Positions 1 to 8,816 of a stretch of DNA of 64,000 nt are shown piece by piece. The notes under the pieces were generated by a model that saw only the letters and a list, made by a program, of their open reading frames with translations, had not been told where the DNA came from and searched no databases. The position numbers were made by a program, and so were the translations under genes. The number at the start of each line of letters is the position of its first letter. Position 1 is the first letter of the stretch. The stretch is from Phaeobacter inhibens DSM 16374 (GTDB taxonomy: Bacteria; Pseudomonadota; Alphaproteobacteria; Rhodobacterales; Rhodobacteraceae): assembly GCF_000473105.1 (NCBI RefSeq), contig NZ_KI421498.1, positions 2,884,009 through 2,948,008 of the forward strand. Direction: 5' to 3'.

Positions 1-1094
1 TTGACATAGAAACCTTGGTTTAGCCCATCCGGACGACCAGTGCCGCCAGCAACCAGTCGGGCGCCTTCGTCGATGCCCTTCTGGATCAGGTCCTGGATCT
101 TGCCCCACTGCAGTTCGTTGACCACGGGACCGATGTGGCGACCTTCGCTGGAGGCGGGGCCAACCTCGACCTTATTGGCAACTGCGGCAGCTTCTTCGAC
201 GGCTTTGTCGTAGATGCCTTTCTGTACCAGCATGCGACTTGGCGCGTTGCAGCTTTGACCGGTGTTGTTCATCATATGCAGCACGCCGCGCTTGACCGCT
301 TTCTCATCGGCATCGTCAAAGATCACGTTGGCACCCTTGCCACCGAGTTCCAGATGAACCTTCTTCAGCGTATCCGCCGCAGCCTTGGAAATCGCAGTGC
401 CTGCGCGGGTCGAGCCAGTGAAGGACACCATGTCCACATCGGGATGGCTGGACAGCTGGGTCCCCACGCCGGTGCCGTCACCGTTCACCAGATTGAAGAC
501 ACCGGCAGGGAAACCGGCCTCGTCCATCATCTCGGCAAAGATCATCGCGTTGAGCGGGCTTTGCTCGGACGGTTTCAGAACCATGGTGCAGCCTGCAATG
601 GCTGCGGCGCCTACCTTCAGGGTGACCTGATTCATCGGCCAGTTCCATGGTGTGATCAGCGCCGCCACGCCTACAGCCTCATGGATGATGCGATCATTGG
701 GGGCATGGTCGCCCAGAGGGGCGTCGAAGGAAAACGCCCTCGCCGCCTTGATAAAGTTGCGCAGGTGCCAACTGCCTGCGCCTGCCTGCTGGGTGCGGGC
801 CATGTCGATTGGCGCACCCATCTCGACGCTCATTGCCTGCGCCAGATCTTCGGTGCGGCTCTCGTATACTTCGATCAGTTTTTCGACCAGCGCGATACGC
901 TCTTCAACCGGCGTAGCCATCCAACCCGGCAGGGCGGTCTTGGCTGCGGCGACAGCGGCATTTGTATCCGCTGCATCGCCGAGGGAAATGACGGCACAGG
1001 GCGCCTCAGTCGAGGGGTCGATCACTTCAAAATCGTTAGGTGCAGCAGGGGCGACCCATTGGCCGTTGATGTAAAAATCACGTTTCTCGATCAT
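1..1094 (-). CDS. NAD(P)-dependent aldehyde dehydrogenase, 3' end cut by window edge
   Basis: Oxidises an aldehyde to its acid with NAD(P)+ in the cytoplasm; the substrate cannot be told from sequence. The first 364 residues are visible, about three quarters of a usual 480-500 residue enzyme. The reading shows the PWNWP loop, the coenzyme motif FTGSTRAG, the general base in HLELGGKG (Glu249) and the nucleophile in NTGQSCNAPSR (Cys282), so the visible active site is intact. The ATG is followed by the typical ALDH opening MIEKRDFYINGQW. The gene reads leftward away from the peroxiredoxin gene, with palindromes in the intergenic region. Family assignment is firm; physiological role is open. Confidence 0.93.
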   Translation of the reverse strand, partial: MIEKRDFYINGQWVAPAAPNDFEVIDPSTEAPCAVISLGDAADTNAAVAAAKTALPGWMATPVEERIALVEKLIEVYESRTEDLAQAMSVEMGAPIDMARTQQAGAGSWHLRNFIKAARAFSFDAPLGDHAPNDRIIHEAVGVAALITPWNWPMNQVTLKVGAAAIAGCTMVLKPSEQSPLNAMIFAEMMDEAGFPAGVFNLVNGDGTGVGTQLSSHPDVDMVSFTGSTRAGTAISKAAADTLKKVHLELGGKGANVIFDDADEKAVKRGVLHMMNNTGQSCNAPSRMLVQKGIYDKAVEEAAAVANKVEVGPASSEGRHIGPVVNELQWGKIQDLIQKGIDEGARLVAGGTGRPDGLNQGFYV

Positions 1095-1192
1095 CTGTCG
1101 ATCTCCCGGATATCAGGGTGTGACGGGGCAAAACCCCGCAATTAGCCGCCACTCTGTCACTGGTGTTTCGGATGGGCAAGGGGGGAATGAAT

Positions 1193-1228
1193 AATTTGAT
1201 CAAATTGCTGAGGTGGACGAAAATCCAC
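1193..1228. promoter_or_regulatory. Two inverted repeats in the divergent intergenic region
   Basis: The 321 bp between the aldehyde dehydrogenase and peroxiredoxin genes holds no convincing gene. It contains a perfect 14 bp palindrome AATTTGATCAAATT (1193-1206) and, seven bases on, the inverted repeat GTGGA/TCCAC (1213-1217 and 1224-1228). The local AT richness and the position about 100-135 bp upstream of the dehydrogenase ATG suit an operator or promoter. No regulator gene lies next to it, so which protein binds is unknown. Confidence 0.4.
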
Positions 1229-1415
1229 TATTTTGCGCTGTTCTGGGACAGCTGCGCGATATCATCGATTGCCGCACACGCACGTCCCGAACGGGTCAGA
1301 TTGACGCGTGAGTTGATCTTTTCGACTGCTTGCCGCCTAACAAGGGTTTAACCTGCGCGTCGAGTGGTTAGGTTATCGACCAGTGAGTAGTCATTTGACA
1401 GCAGAGGAGAGACCC

Positions 1416-2066
1416 ATGGGTTTGCGTATCAATGATGTGGTTCCGAATTTCACCGCAGAAACCGATCAGGGCACCATTTCGTTTCACGATTGGATTGGTG
1501 ACAGCTGGGCGATTCTGTTCTCCCACCCCAAGGATTTCACTCCGGTCTGCACCACGGAATTTTCGGCCGTGGCGCAGTTGTCCGATGAATGGGCTGCCCG
1601 CAACACCAAAGTAATCGGCGTGTCGGTTGATGGTGTCGAAGACCACAAAAAATGGAAAACGGACATCGAAAGCTACGGCAAAGCTGCGGCAGGTTTCCCG
1701 ATCATCGCCGACGAAGGTCTCGCGGTATCCAAGGCTTTCGACATGTTGCCCGCCGAGGCCTATCTGCCCGATGGCCGGACGCCCGCAGACAGCGCCACTG
1801 TGCGCTCGGTCTTTATCATTGGTCCGGACAAGCAACTGAAACTGTCGATGACCTACCCAATGACTGTGGGCCGCAATTTTGCCGAGATCCTGCGCGCATT
1901 GGACGGTCTGCAGATGTCTGGCAAAGGTGTTGCGACGCCCGCAAATTGGGTGCCGGGTGAGGATGTAATCATTCCACCGAGCGTATCGAATGAGGATGCG
2001 AAGGCCAAATTTGGTGAGTTTGAAACCATCTTTCCCTATCTGCGTAAGACCAAAGCGCCGGACTGA
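1416..2066 (+). CDS. 1-Cys peroxiredoxin (Prx6 family)
   Basis: Thiol peroxidase that reduces H2O2 and organic hydroperoxides in the cytoplasm. The 216-residue product has the family's length and the active-site motif HPKDFTPVCTTEF, placing the peroxidatic Cys at residue 45. No second cysteine is visible, which fits the 1-Cys mechanism, so the reductant would be an external thiol. I chose the ATG at 1416, preceded by AGAGGAGAG, over an in-frame upstream start that would add eleven residues without a clear ribosome site. It is a monocistronic gene followed directly by a strong terminator. Confidence 0.95.
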   Translation: MGLRINDVVPNFTAETDQGTISFHDWIGDSWAILFSHPKDFTPVCTTEFSAVAQLSDEWAARNTKVIGVSVDGVEDHKKWKTDIESYGKAAAGFPIIADEGLAVSKAFDMLPAEAYLPDGRTPADSATVRSVFIIGPDKQLKLSMTYPMTVGRNFAEILRALDGLQMSGKGVATPANWVPGEDVIIPPSVSNEDAKAKFGEFETIFPYLRKTKAPD

Positions 2067-2113
2067 ATCTGCGGCTGCACAGGCAGCCCAGGAATTGAAC
2101 CAAAATGAAGGAA

Positions 2114-2135
2114 GGGGCCAGGCGGCCCCTTTTTT
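2114..2135 (+). terminator. Rho-independent terminator of the peroxiredoxin gene
   Basis: Stem GGGGCC/GGCCCC with an AGGC loop followed by six T residues, 48 bp after the peroxiredoxin stop codon. Confidence 0.9.
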
Positions 2136-2154
2136 CGTGGGCTGGACTGATGGT

Positions 2155-2868
2155 TCAACTGCGTTGCGGGCGCAAGGCGACCTGGGCGCGATAAAGCATA
2201 CGTTTCAGCTCACGCGCAAGCTTGCCCCCGACAGGGCGGGATTGGATGGTTGACCCCCCCAAAGCGGCTGTTTCCTCCGACACGCCGTTTGGTAATACTG
2301 TGTGGATTGTTTGCTCGTGAACCCAGTGCATTTGCAGGAAGGTATCAACTGGCCTGTCCAGAACCTTAGTTGCGGCTAGCAGCCGGGCGGCAGCGGTCTT
2401 GCCAACCACCTGCGCGACGGTCTGCAGACCTATGCGCCGAGGCAGGAACAACTGCGCCGCTCCATGCGCGGCAATCACCGTGCTGGCTGTTTCGCGCTGT
2501 TTGGCGGGCAGGCGGATCATGCTGTCCGGGCCTGCATGGCTGTCAATCAAGGCAAGTACATCCCGCCAGATCCCGGGATCAGTTGCCATGTCATCCTCAA
2601 CGATCAAGCCGTAGTCGTCGATGCCATTGGCGATCAGCTGCCAACACTTGCGATGCGACAGAAAACAGCCGACCTCCCCGCCGCTCAGCGGGAACGGGTA
2701 ATGCGGCGCATGAAGATCACCGGTACGTATTGCAACATCGCTTGCGGCCATCACGGCGCGGCCGTCTACCGCCTCAACCACCTGAGCATGTGGCAAATCA
2801 GCCAATAGACGCGCCACGTTGGGGGCGCGTTTCTGATCGCCTGCCATATGAATGATATAGGATCGCAT
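2155..2868 (-). CDS. Glycosyltransferase family 25 protein (LOS/LPS type)
   Basis: Probably transfers a sugar to surface polysaccharide or lipooligosaccharide. The 237-residue product begins directly with the family's N-terminal strand (MRSYIIHMAG), continues with the EAVDGRAV motif and GGEVGCFLSHRKCW around residues 75-90, and has the metal-binding acidic cluster LIVEDDM near residue 90; these are hallmarks of GT25. Length is in the family range of 230-260. No other surface-polysaccharide gene lies beside it, so acceptor and sugar are unknown. It converges on the peroxiredoxin gene and lies downstream of pnp on the same strand, but behind the pnp terminator. Confidence 0.82.
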   Translation of the reverse strand: MRSYIIHMAGDQKRAPNVARLLADLPHAQVVEAVDGRAVMAASDVAIRTGDLHAPHYPFPLSGGEVGCFLSHRKCWQLIANGIDDYGLIVEDDMATDPGIWRDVLALIDSHAGPDSMIRLPAKQRETASTVIAAHGAAQLFLPRRIGLQTVAQVVGKTAAARLLAATKVLDRPVDTFLQMHWVHEQTIHTVLPNGVSEETAALGGSTIQSRPVGGKLARELKRMLYRAQVALRPQRS

Positions 2869-2934
2869 GCGTCCAGAGGTAGCGATCTTGGCGAAGGGTG
2901 AAAAGGGGCGCGTGCAACCTCCAGCTGATGAAAC

Positions 2935-2962
2935 AGAAAAACCCCGCCATTTCTGGCGGGGT
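2935..2962 (-). terminator. Terminator of pnp
   Basis: On the minus strand the stem AACCCCGCC/GGCGGGGTT is followed by a T-rich run (GGGGTTTTTCTG), 28 bp beyond the pnp stop codon. Confidence 0.88.
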
Positions 2963-2989
2963 TTCTATGCTCAAAGAGAGAAGAACAGA

Positions 2990-5128
2990 TTATTCTGCGT
3001 CTTCTTTCTTCTCGGCTTTGATTTCTTCACCGGTTTCCTGATCCACGATTTTCATGGACAGGCGGACCTTGCCGCGATCATCAAAGCCCAGCAGCTTCAC
3101 TTTCACTTCCTGGCCTTCCTTCAGAACGTCCGAAGGGTGGTTCAGGCGGCGGTTTTCGATCTGGGACACATGCACCAGACCATCGCGCTTGCCGAAGAAG
3201 TTTACGAAGGCGCCGAAGTCGACGATCTTAACGACCTTACCAGTGTAAACGGCGCCTTCTTCCGGCTCTGCCACGATCGAGTGGATCATGTCATAGGCCT
3301 TCTGGATCGCGGTGCCGTCGGCCGATGCAATCTTGATCACGCCGTCGTCGTTGATGTCGACTTTCGCGCCGGAGGTTTCCACGATCTCGCGGATGACCTT
3401 ACCGCCGGAGCCGATCACTTCACGGATCTTGTCGGTCGGGATCTGCATGGTCTCAATGCGGGGCGCATGGACGGAGAACGCATTGGTTTCCGACAGAGCC
3501 TTTGCCATTTCGCCGAGGATGTGCAGACGCCCGTCTTTGGCCTGATCCAGTGCTTTTTCCATGATCTCAGGCGTGATGCCTGCAACCTTGATGTCCATCT
3601 GCAGCGAGGTGATACCCTTGTCGGTACCCGCCACTTTGAAGTCCATGTCGCCGAGGTGGTCTTCGTCGCCCAGAATGTCCGACAGGATCGCGTAAGAGCC
3701 GTCATCTTCCAGGATCAGACCCATCGCAACACCGGCAACCGGTGCCTTCAGCGGGACGCCTGCGTCCATCATGGAAAGTGAACCACCACAGACCGATGCC
3801 ATCGACGAAGAGCCATTGGATTCGGTGATCTCAGACACCACGCGAATGGTGTAGGGAAAGTCGGTCGGCGCAGGCAGAACCGCCTGCAGGGCGCGCCATG
3901 CCAGCTTACCATGACCGATTTCACGACGGCCCGGGGAGCCGACGCGACCCACTTCACCAACCGAGTAGGGAGGGAAGTTGTAGTGCAGCAGGAAATTGGA
4001 TTTGAAATTGCCGTGCAGCGCGTCGATAAACTGTTCGTCGTCACCGGTGCCCAGCGTGGTCACGGCCAACGCCTGGGTTTCGCCACGGGTGAACAGCGCC
4101 GAACCGTGGGTCCGCGGCAGCATGCCGGTTTCCGACTCGATAGCGCGGACGTCAGTGGTCGAACGCCCGTCGATCCGCTTGCCGGTCTTGACGACGTCGC
4201 CACGCAGAATGCCAGCTTCCAGCTTCTTCAGGGCGGAGCCGAGGTTGGCATCTTCCAGCTGTTCTTCACTCAGCGAGGTTTTGATCGCTTCGCGGGCAGC
4301 GGCAACAGCGGCGGTGCGCTCCTGCTTGTCGGTGATCGCGAATGCGGCACGCATCTGCTCTTCACCAGCGGCTTTCACGGCGGCGAACAGCTCGGAATAG
4401 TCGGCGGGCTGGAAATCAAACGGCTCTTTCGCCGCTTCTTCCGCCAAAGAGATGATCAGGTCGATCACCGGCTGGATCTGCTCGTGTGCGAATTTCACCG
4501 CACCCAGCATTTCTGCTTCGGTCAGCTCATAGGCTTCGGATTCAACCATCATCACGGCATCTTTGGTACCGGCGACAACCAGATCCAGACGCTGATCAGG
4601 GTTCAGGCGCAGGTCCTGCATGTCATCAACAGTCGGGTTCAGAACGTACTCGCCGCCCTCAAACCCAACGCGTGCAGCAGCGATCGGACCCATGAAGGGC
4701 GCGCCGGACAGGGTCAGCGCCGCGGAGGCTGCGATCATGGCAACCATGTCGGGATCGTTGACCAGATCGTGGCTCAGCACGGTGCACATCACCAGAACTT
4801 CGTTCTTGAAACCGGGAACGAACAGCGGGCGGATCGGACGGTCGATCAGGCGCGCAGTCAGTGTTTCTTTTTCGGTTGGGCGTGCTTCACGCTTGAAAAA
4901 ACCACCGGGGACCTTGCCCGCAGCGTAGTATTTTTCCTGATAGTGCACGGTCAGGGGGAAGAAGTCCTGACCCGGTTTTTGCTGGCGGGCAAAAGTGACG
5001 TTTGCCATAACCGAGGTCTCGCCCAGGGTGGCAATCACGGTGCCATCTGCCTGACGGGCGACCTTGCCGGTCTCCAGTGTGAGCGTCTCTTCGCCCCACT
5101 GCATCGATTTCTTTGTAACGTTAAACAT
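2990..5128 (-). CDS. pnp: Polyribonucleotide nucleotidyltransferase (PNPase)
   Basis: Phosphorolytic 3'-5' exoribonuclease of mRNA decay and, with other alphaproteobacterial factors, the degradosome. The 712-residue protein shows two RNase PH-like halves, the first around residues 1-230 and the second around 300-540, with the helical linker between them. A KH domain follows with [15 protein letters not shown] (near residue 565), and an S1 domain with [11 protein letters not shown] near residue 630. The acidic C-terminus ends EKKEDAE. Start [12 protein letters not shown] matches the family, with AGGA upstream. In most proteobacteria rpsO lies directly upstream; here a methyltransferase gene on the other strand intervenes. 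The 5' leader carries a strong hairpin. Confidence 0.98.
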   Translation of the reverse strand: MFNVTKKSMQWGEETLTLETGKVARQADGTVIATLGETSVMANVTFARQQKPGQDFFPLTVHYQEKYYAAGKVPGGFFKREARPTEKETLTARLIDRPIRPLFVPGFKNEVLVMCTVLSHDLVNDPDMVAMIAASAALTLSGAPFMGPIAAARVGFEGGEYVLNPTVDDMQDLRLNPDQRLDLVVAGTKDAVMMVESEAYELTEAEMLGAVKFAHEQIQPVIDLIISLAEEAAKEPFDFQPADYSELFAAVKAAGEEQMRAAFAITDKQERTAAVAAAREAIKTSLSEEQLEDANLGSALKKLEAGILRGDVVKTGKRIDGRSTTDVRAIESETGMLPRTHGSALFTRGETQALAVTTLGTGDDEQFIDALHGNFKSNFLLHYNFPPYSVGEVGRVGSPGRREIGHGKLAWRALQAVLPAPTDFPYTIRVVSEITESNGSSSMASVCGGSLSMMDAGVPLKAPVAGVAMGLILEDDGSYAILSDILGDEDHLGDMDFKVAGTDKGITSLQMDIKVAGITPEIMEKALDQAKDGRLHILGEMAKALSETNAFSVHAPRIETMQIPTDKIREVIGSGGKVIREIVETSGAKVDINDDGVIKIASADGTAIQKAYDMIHSIVAEPEEGAVYTGKVVKIVDFGAFVNFFGKRDGLVHVSQIENRRLNHPSDVLKEGQEVKVKLLGFDDRGKVRLSMKIVDQETGEEIKAEKKEDAE

Positions 5129-5144
5129 TCAGCTTATCCTAGCT

Positions 5145-5176
5145 GGGAGCACTCCCGGGCGTATCCCGGGTCTCCC
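5145..5176 (-). promoter_or_regulatory. Two-tier hairpin in the pnp 5' leader
   Basis: Seventeen bases upstream of the pnp start codon lies an inverted repeat: inner stem CCCGGG/CCCGGG (5154-5159 with 5165-5170, loop of five) and outer stem GGGAG/CTCCC (5145-5149 with 5172-5176) separated by a small asymmetric bulge. In enterobacteria the pnp leader forms an RNase III-cut stem through which PNPase represses its own synthesis; by position this is a candidate for similar control. No T run follows, so a terminator is unlikely. Confidence 0.45.
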
Positions 5177-5480
5177 GTTTGATGTGGCGGCCCCATTGCC
5201 GCCGACCCCTCTCTATCTTTCTTTCGACTGCCGGGGTCTTGGCAGCACGTCTCAGATAGGCCGCCCTTACAGGATTTTTGCACAGATTGAAAGGGCAAGC
5301 GCTGGTGCGGCCCCTTCACAGAGCTTTGACGTTCCGCCCGCTACCACAGGGTGCATCTGCGCTGATGGCGGTTTGTAAAATACCGATGCGTTAACCGGAT
5401 CCTCAGCGTTTTTATGAAAACTTTGCGCACCCCAGAAGGGCAAGACACCGTCGACCCCACCACGAATAAATAGGTGCTGA
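5177..5480. other. Gene-free region between pnp and the methyltransferase gene
   Basis: This divergent spacer must hold the promoters of pnp (minus) and of the methyltransferase gene (plus). I find no convincing -35/-10 pair and no frame with coding character. Apart from the leader hairpin next to pnp, nothing else stands out. Confidence 0.5.
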
Positions 5481-7100
5481 ATGAACGATTGGACCTCCGG
5501 CTATGTTGCCGAGCTCAACTACACGCATGATTTCTTTCATGAGATGACGCCATCGCGCCTGGCGTTTGCTGCGCTGTCGCGGGGGCATCGGCACGGGTTG
5601 GACGACAGCGGCCTGACCTATTGTGAGTTGGGGTGTGGGCAGGGTTTCACCGCCAATCTTCTGGCAGCTGCAAACCCGCATGTTGATGTGCATGCGATGG
5701 ATTTCAACCCTGCGCACATCGCTGGTGCACAGCGACTGGCGCAGGAGGCCGCAGTGCCCAATGTCACCTTCTACGAAAGGTCCTTTGAGGATTTCGAGGA
5801 GGAGGCAAACTTGCCAAACAGCTTCGATGTGATTGCGCTCCATGGTGTCTACAGCTGGGTGTCGCGTGAAAATCAGGAGCGCATCTCTGGCTTCATCGCT
5901 CGCCGCCTGAAACCGGGTGGGCTGGTCTATATCAGTTACAACACGCAACCTGGCTGGGCACCGTCGATGCCATTGCGCCGTTTGCTGACGGATCGTGCGG
6001 CGCAGAGCACCGGACCGCTGGAGCAGCGTATTGATGAGGCCTTGGGGTTTGCAGAGCAATTGAAGCAGGCCGGCGCTGGTTTCTTTGCCTCCAATCCGGG
6101 TCAGTTGATCCGGCTGAGCGAGATGAAATCTATGCCGCGGAACTATCTGGCGCATGAGTTTTTCAACAAGGATTGGACCCCGTTCCATTTTGCCGATGTG
6201 GCAGAAGATCTGGCGCAGGCAAAGCTTGAGTTCATGGGCGCGGCGAACCCTCTGGACCACATCGACGATATTTGTCTCAGCGCGCCACAGCGGGCGCTGC
6301 TGGCAGAAGAAAGCAATTCGATCAGGCGCGAGGGATTGCGCGATATTTTGTTGAACGAGCAGTTCCGTGCGGATGTTTTTGTACGGGGATGGCTGCCACA
6401 GACGCAACGTGGCGGCGTAGGAGGGTGGTTCCAGACCACCTTCGCGCTGGCGCGCCATTACGGGACTGGCCCGTTGAAAATCAGCTGGCGCAGGGGTGAT
6501 GTCGCGCTGGAAGCGAGTCAGTACGAGCCTGTTTTGCATGCCTTGGCCGATGGGCAACACAACGTTCGCGCCTTGCTGGAGCAGGGGGTATTCTCGGATA
6601 TGACCTGGGGCGACATCACGCGGATGCTGACGATCCTGACTGGTGCGGGGTATATCATGCCCTGTTTGCCGCAGACAGGATACGCGGATCGGATTGCGCG
6701 GTGTCGCGACTTCAATATGGCGGTCTGCAAGAATGCTGAAGATAGCGAGCGTTTGAGGTTCCTTGCATCCCCGGCGACAGGCGGCGGTGTTGCGGTTGAC
6801 CGAATGGAGCAGCTGTTCCTGCTGGCTCAAAGCGAGGGACATCAGACGCCGCATGATTGGGCGGCCTTCGTCTGGCGGATCCTTGAACCCCAGGGGCAGC
6901 GGTTGGAGCAGGACGGTCGGGTGCTGGAACTGGCTGAGGAAAATCTTGCCGTCTTGCGCGCCCGCGCCCATGCTTTTGCGGCGCGGCGCCTGAAAATTCT
7001 TACAGGTCTTGGCGTGAGCTTGGTCGATGAATCGCCATCGCAAATCGAGATGGCCCATCCTGCGGCGGCCGCCTCGTCAAAGCGCGGCGCCGTCGCCTAG
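5481..7100 (+). CDS. Class I SAM-dependent methyltransferase with regulatory domain
   Basis: Residues about 20-200 form a Rossmann methyltransferase: motif I CELGCGQGFTANL (near residue 50), an acidic motif II (DVHAMDFNP) and a motif near VIALHGVYSWV. The following 300 residues resemble the methyltransferase regulatory domain found in rickettsial protein lysine methyltransferases (MethyTransf_Reg). Thus a protein substrate is possible but not shown. The 539-residue product begins at an ATG with only a weak ribosome site (GGTG). The gene is placed alone, on the strand opposite to its neighbours, between rpsO and pnp. Domain call from memory of the family; substrate unknown. Confidence 0.82.
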   Translation: MNDWTSGYVAELNYTHDFFHEMTPSRLAFAALSRGHRHGLDDSGLTYCELGCGQGFTANLLAAANPHVDVHAMDFNPAHIAGAQRLAQEAAVPNVTFYERSFEDFEEEANLPNSFDVIALHGVYSWVSRENQERISGFIARRLKPGGLVYISYNTQPGWAPSMPLRRLLTDRAAQSTGPLEQRIDEALGFAEQLKQAGAGFFASNPGQLIRLSEMKSMPRNYLAHEFFNKDWTPFHFADVAEDLAQAKLEFMGAANPLDHIDDICLSAPQRALLAEESNSIRREGLRDILLNEQFRADVFVRGWLPQTQRGGVGGWFQTTFALARHYGTGPLKISWRRGDVALEASQYEPVLHALADGQHNVRALLEQGVFSDMTWGDITRMLTILTGAGYIMPCLPQTGYADRIARCRDFNMAVCKNAEDSERLRFLASPATGGGVAVDRMEQLFLLAQSEGHQTPHDWAAFVWRILEPQGQRLEQDGRVLELAEENLAVLRARAHAFAARRLKILTGLGVSLVDESPSQIEMAHPAAAASSKRGAVA

Positions 7101-7123
7101 CAGTTCATTGATCCGCCACTGCA

Positions 7124-7158
7124 ACGAAAAACGCCCGCAGCCAAAAGGTGCGGGCGTT
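7124..7158 (-). terminator. Terminator of rpsO
   Basis: Minus-strand stem ACGCCCGCA/TGCGGGCGT with a nine-base loop followed by TTTTTCG. It also faces the end of the convergent methyltransferase gene, but only the minus side has a T run. Confidence 0.88.
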
Positions 7159-7184
7159 GATCTTCAATCGTCCGGTCGTCGCGA

Positions 7185-7454
7185 TTAGCGACGGATGCCG
7201 AGACGTTTGATCAGGTCCTGATAGCGGGCCACGTCTTTGCCTTTGGTGTAGTCCAGTAGCTTACGGCGCTGAGCAACCATTTTCAGAAGGCCACGACGAC
7301 CGTGGTTGTCCTTCTTGTGGGTTTTGAAGTGCTCGGTCAGGGTGTTGATGCGCGAGGTCAGGATTGCAACCTGGACTTCCGGGGAACCGGTGTCACCGTC
7401 TTTGGTTGCGAATTCTTTCATCAGGCGGGCTTTGTCTTCAGCAGTGATCGACAT
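7185..7454 (-). CDS. rpsO: 30S ribosomal protein S15 (uS15)
   Basis: Primary 16S rRNA-binding protein of the small subunit platform. The 89-residue product has the full family length, with the conserved GDTGSPEVQ (near residue 20), [16 protein letters not shown] and the C-terminal [13 protein letters not shown] strong ribosome site AAAGGAG precedes the ATG. It has its own terminator before the opposite-strand methyltransferase, so read-through into pnp is unlikely, unlike the usual rpsO-pnp operon. Confidence 0.98.
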   Translation of the reverse strand: MSITAEDKARLMKEFATKDGDTGSPEVQVAILTSRINTLTEHFKTHKKDNHGRRGLLKMVAQRRKLLDYTKGKDVARYQDLIKRLGIRR

Positions 7455-7667
7455 CGGGGTCTCCTTTGAAGGTTTGTGTGAATGGCGCAGGCCGGGATGT
7501 CGTCCAGCACAGGCCCATGGAGGCGTCTCGGGCGATGCAGTTTTCCGCAGAAGGTCGCAGCGCCGTTGAACAGGCCGCGCGTATACGAAGATTCTTTGGA
7601 AATAGCAAAAGGTTTTGGCGACCCGACCTCTGACTGCGCATCAGATGCGGCACCGGCCAGTCCCGGA

Positions 7668-8714
7668 TTAGCCGAGCGTTAACCCGCCGCTCCCGGCTTC
7701 TTTGGCCATCACGCCAAAGCGTGCTGCGGCCTCTTGGTCTACGACCAGAATGTCGGATGCTGCCAGTTCTGCTGGGCCGGTCACGCGCAGCGCCTCCTCG
7801 CCATCTATGGTCACGATATGCTCACCGGGGGTATTGGGATTGCTGCTCACGTCAACGATAGGCGTGTCGGATCCAAATTTTTCCCAGATAACAACCAACT
7901 GATCCTCATTGCTGTTGAAATCGGACAAATCAATAGGCGCAGTCGGATCCGTATTGGCCCCGTCTGCGTCTTCGCTGACATAAAAATCACCTGCACCAAC
8001 GAGGATACTATCGGCGCCTGCGCCGGTGGTCACGATATCACCGGCTCCGGCAAGTATCGTGTCGTTGCCCTCACCGCCGTTCAGATAATCTGCGGTGTCG
8101 CCATCATCGTTGCCGACTAGGCGATCATTGCCGGTACCGCCGAACAGCGTGTCCTGCCCCTGACCACCTGTCAGGTGGTCATCGTCGTCGTTCCCATGCA
8201 GCGCATCACGCCCGTCAGCCCCGACAAGCGTATCATTGCCCTGGCCGCCGTGGGCGTGATCATCGCCTGCACCGCCATCAAGCGTGTCTTCACCGAAGTG
8301 GCCAAACAGCCTGTCGTCATTGTTGTTCCCGGCCAGCAGGTCGTCGCCATAGTCTCCATGCAGCAGGTCATCTCCGTCGTCGCCCTGTAGCGTGTCGCTC
8401 CCCTCACCGCCATGCAGCGAGTCATTGCCATCGCCGCCTTGCACGCTGTCATCACCGGCGTAGCCGTTCAGCTGATCATGGCCAGCAAGGCCTTGCAGAA
8501 GATCGTCCGCATCACCACCGCCTAGCTGATCGCTTGCAGCGGTACCAGTAGAGACGAATGCGTCAAGGGAGACAGTTTCGCTGCCGCTGCTCTTTGCGGC
8601 ATCATCATCGCTGCCGTCATTGACGTCAGAGGTATCCGGGTCATCGTCGCCCTCGTCAATCAACAAGATGCCACCAACAGCGGCGATCCCCAACATTGCA
8701 GCCAGCATCAACAT
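7668..8714 (-). CDS. RTX-type calcium-binding repeat protein with N-terminal membrane segment
   Basis: The first ~20 residues (MLMLAAMLGIAAVGGILLI) are a hydrophobic segment that could anchor the protein or act as a signal. It is followed by an acidic linker rich in D, and residues about 60-250 carry at least a dozen nonapeptides of the GGxGxDxxx type (for example GGDGNDSLHG, GGAGDDHAHG, GGQGNDTLVG). Such repeats form Ca2+-loaded parallel beta rolls in type I secreted proteins. The last ~90 residues are acidic and not repetitive. No enzymatic domain is visible and no ABC/HlyD/TolC genes adjoin, so secretion and function are open. Confidence 0.75.
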   Translation of the reverse strand: MLMLAAMLGIAAVGGILLIDEGDDDPDTSDVNDGSDDDAAKSSGSETVSLDAFVSTGTAASDQLGGGDADDLLQGLAGHDQLNGYAGDDSVQGGDGNDSLHGGEGSDTLQGDDGDDLLHGDYGDDLLAGNNNDDRLFGHFGEDTLDGGAGDDHAHGGQGNDTLVGADGRDALHGNDDDDHLTGGQGQDTLFGGTGNDRLVGNDDGDTADYLNGGEGNDTILAGAGDIVTTGAGADSILVGAGDFYVSEDADGANTDPTAPIDLSDFNSNEDQLVVIWEKFGSDTPIVDVSSNPNTPGEHIVTIDGEEALRVTGPAELAASDILVVDQEAAARFGVMAKEAGSGGLTLG

Positions 8715-8816
8715 TCCGGCGACCCCTCATTAAACACGCGGAATACCCGCATAATCAATATGGTGCACGTATTGGTTGTATATCAAACCAAATCAGAAGC
8801 GATGGTTAGCAAGATC

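Noticed and set aside
135-1145. 336-codon plus-strand frame at the window start
   Set aside because: Antisense to the aldehyde dehydrogenase, which is real but cut by the window edge.
1163-1351. 62-codon plus-strand frame before the peroxiredoxin gene
   Set aside because: It runs through the palindromes, has no ribosome site and no family resemblance.
3911-5182. 423-codon open frame on the plus strand
   Set aside because: Antisense to pnp and without protein-like motifs.
5412-7058. 548-codon open frame on the minus strand
   Set aside because: Antisense to the methyltransferase gene, whose SAM motif and length fit a real protein; no recognisable domain in the shadow frame.
7438-7653. 71-codon minus-strand frame overlapping the rpsO start
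   Set aside because: It covers the rpsO ribosome site in another frame and has the composition of noncoding sequence.
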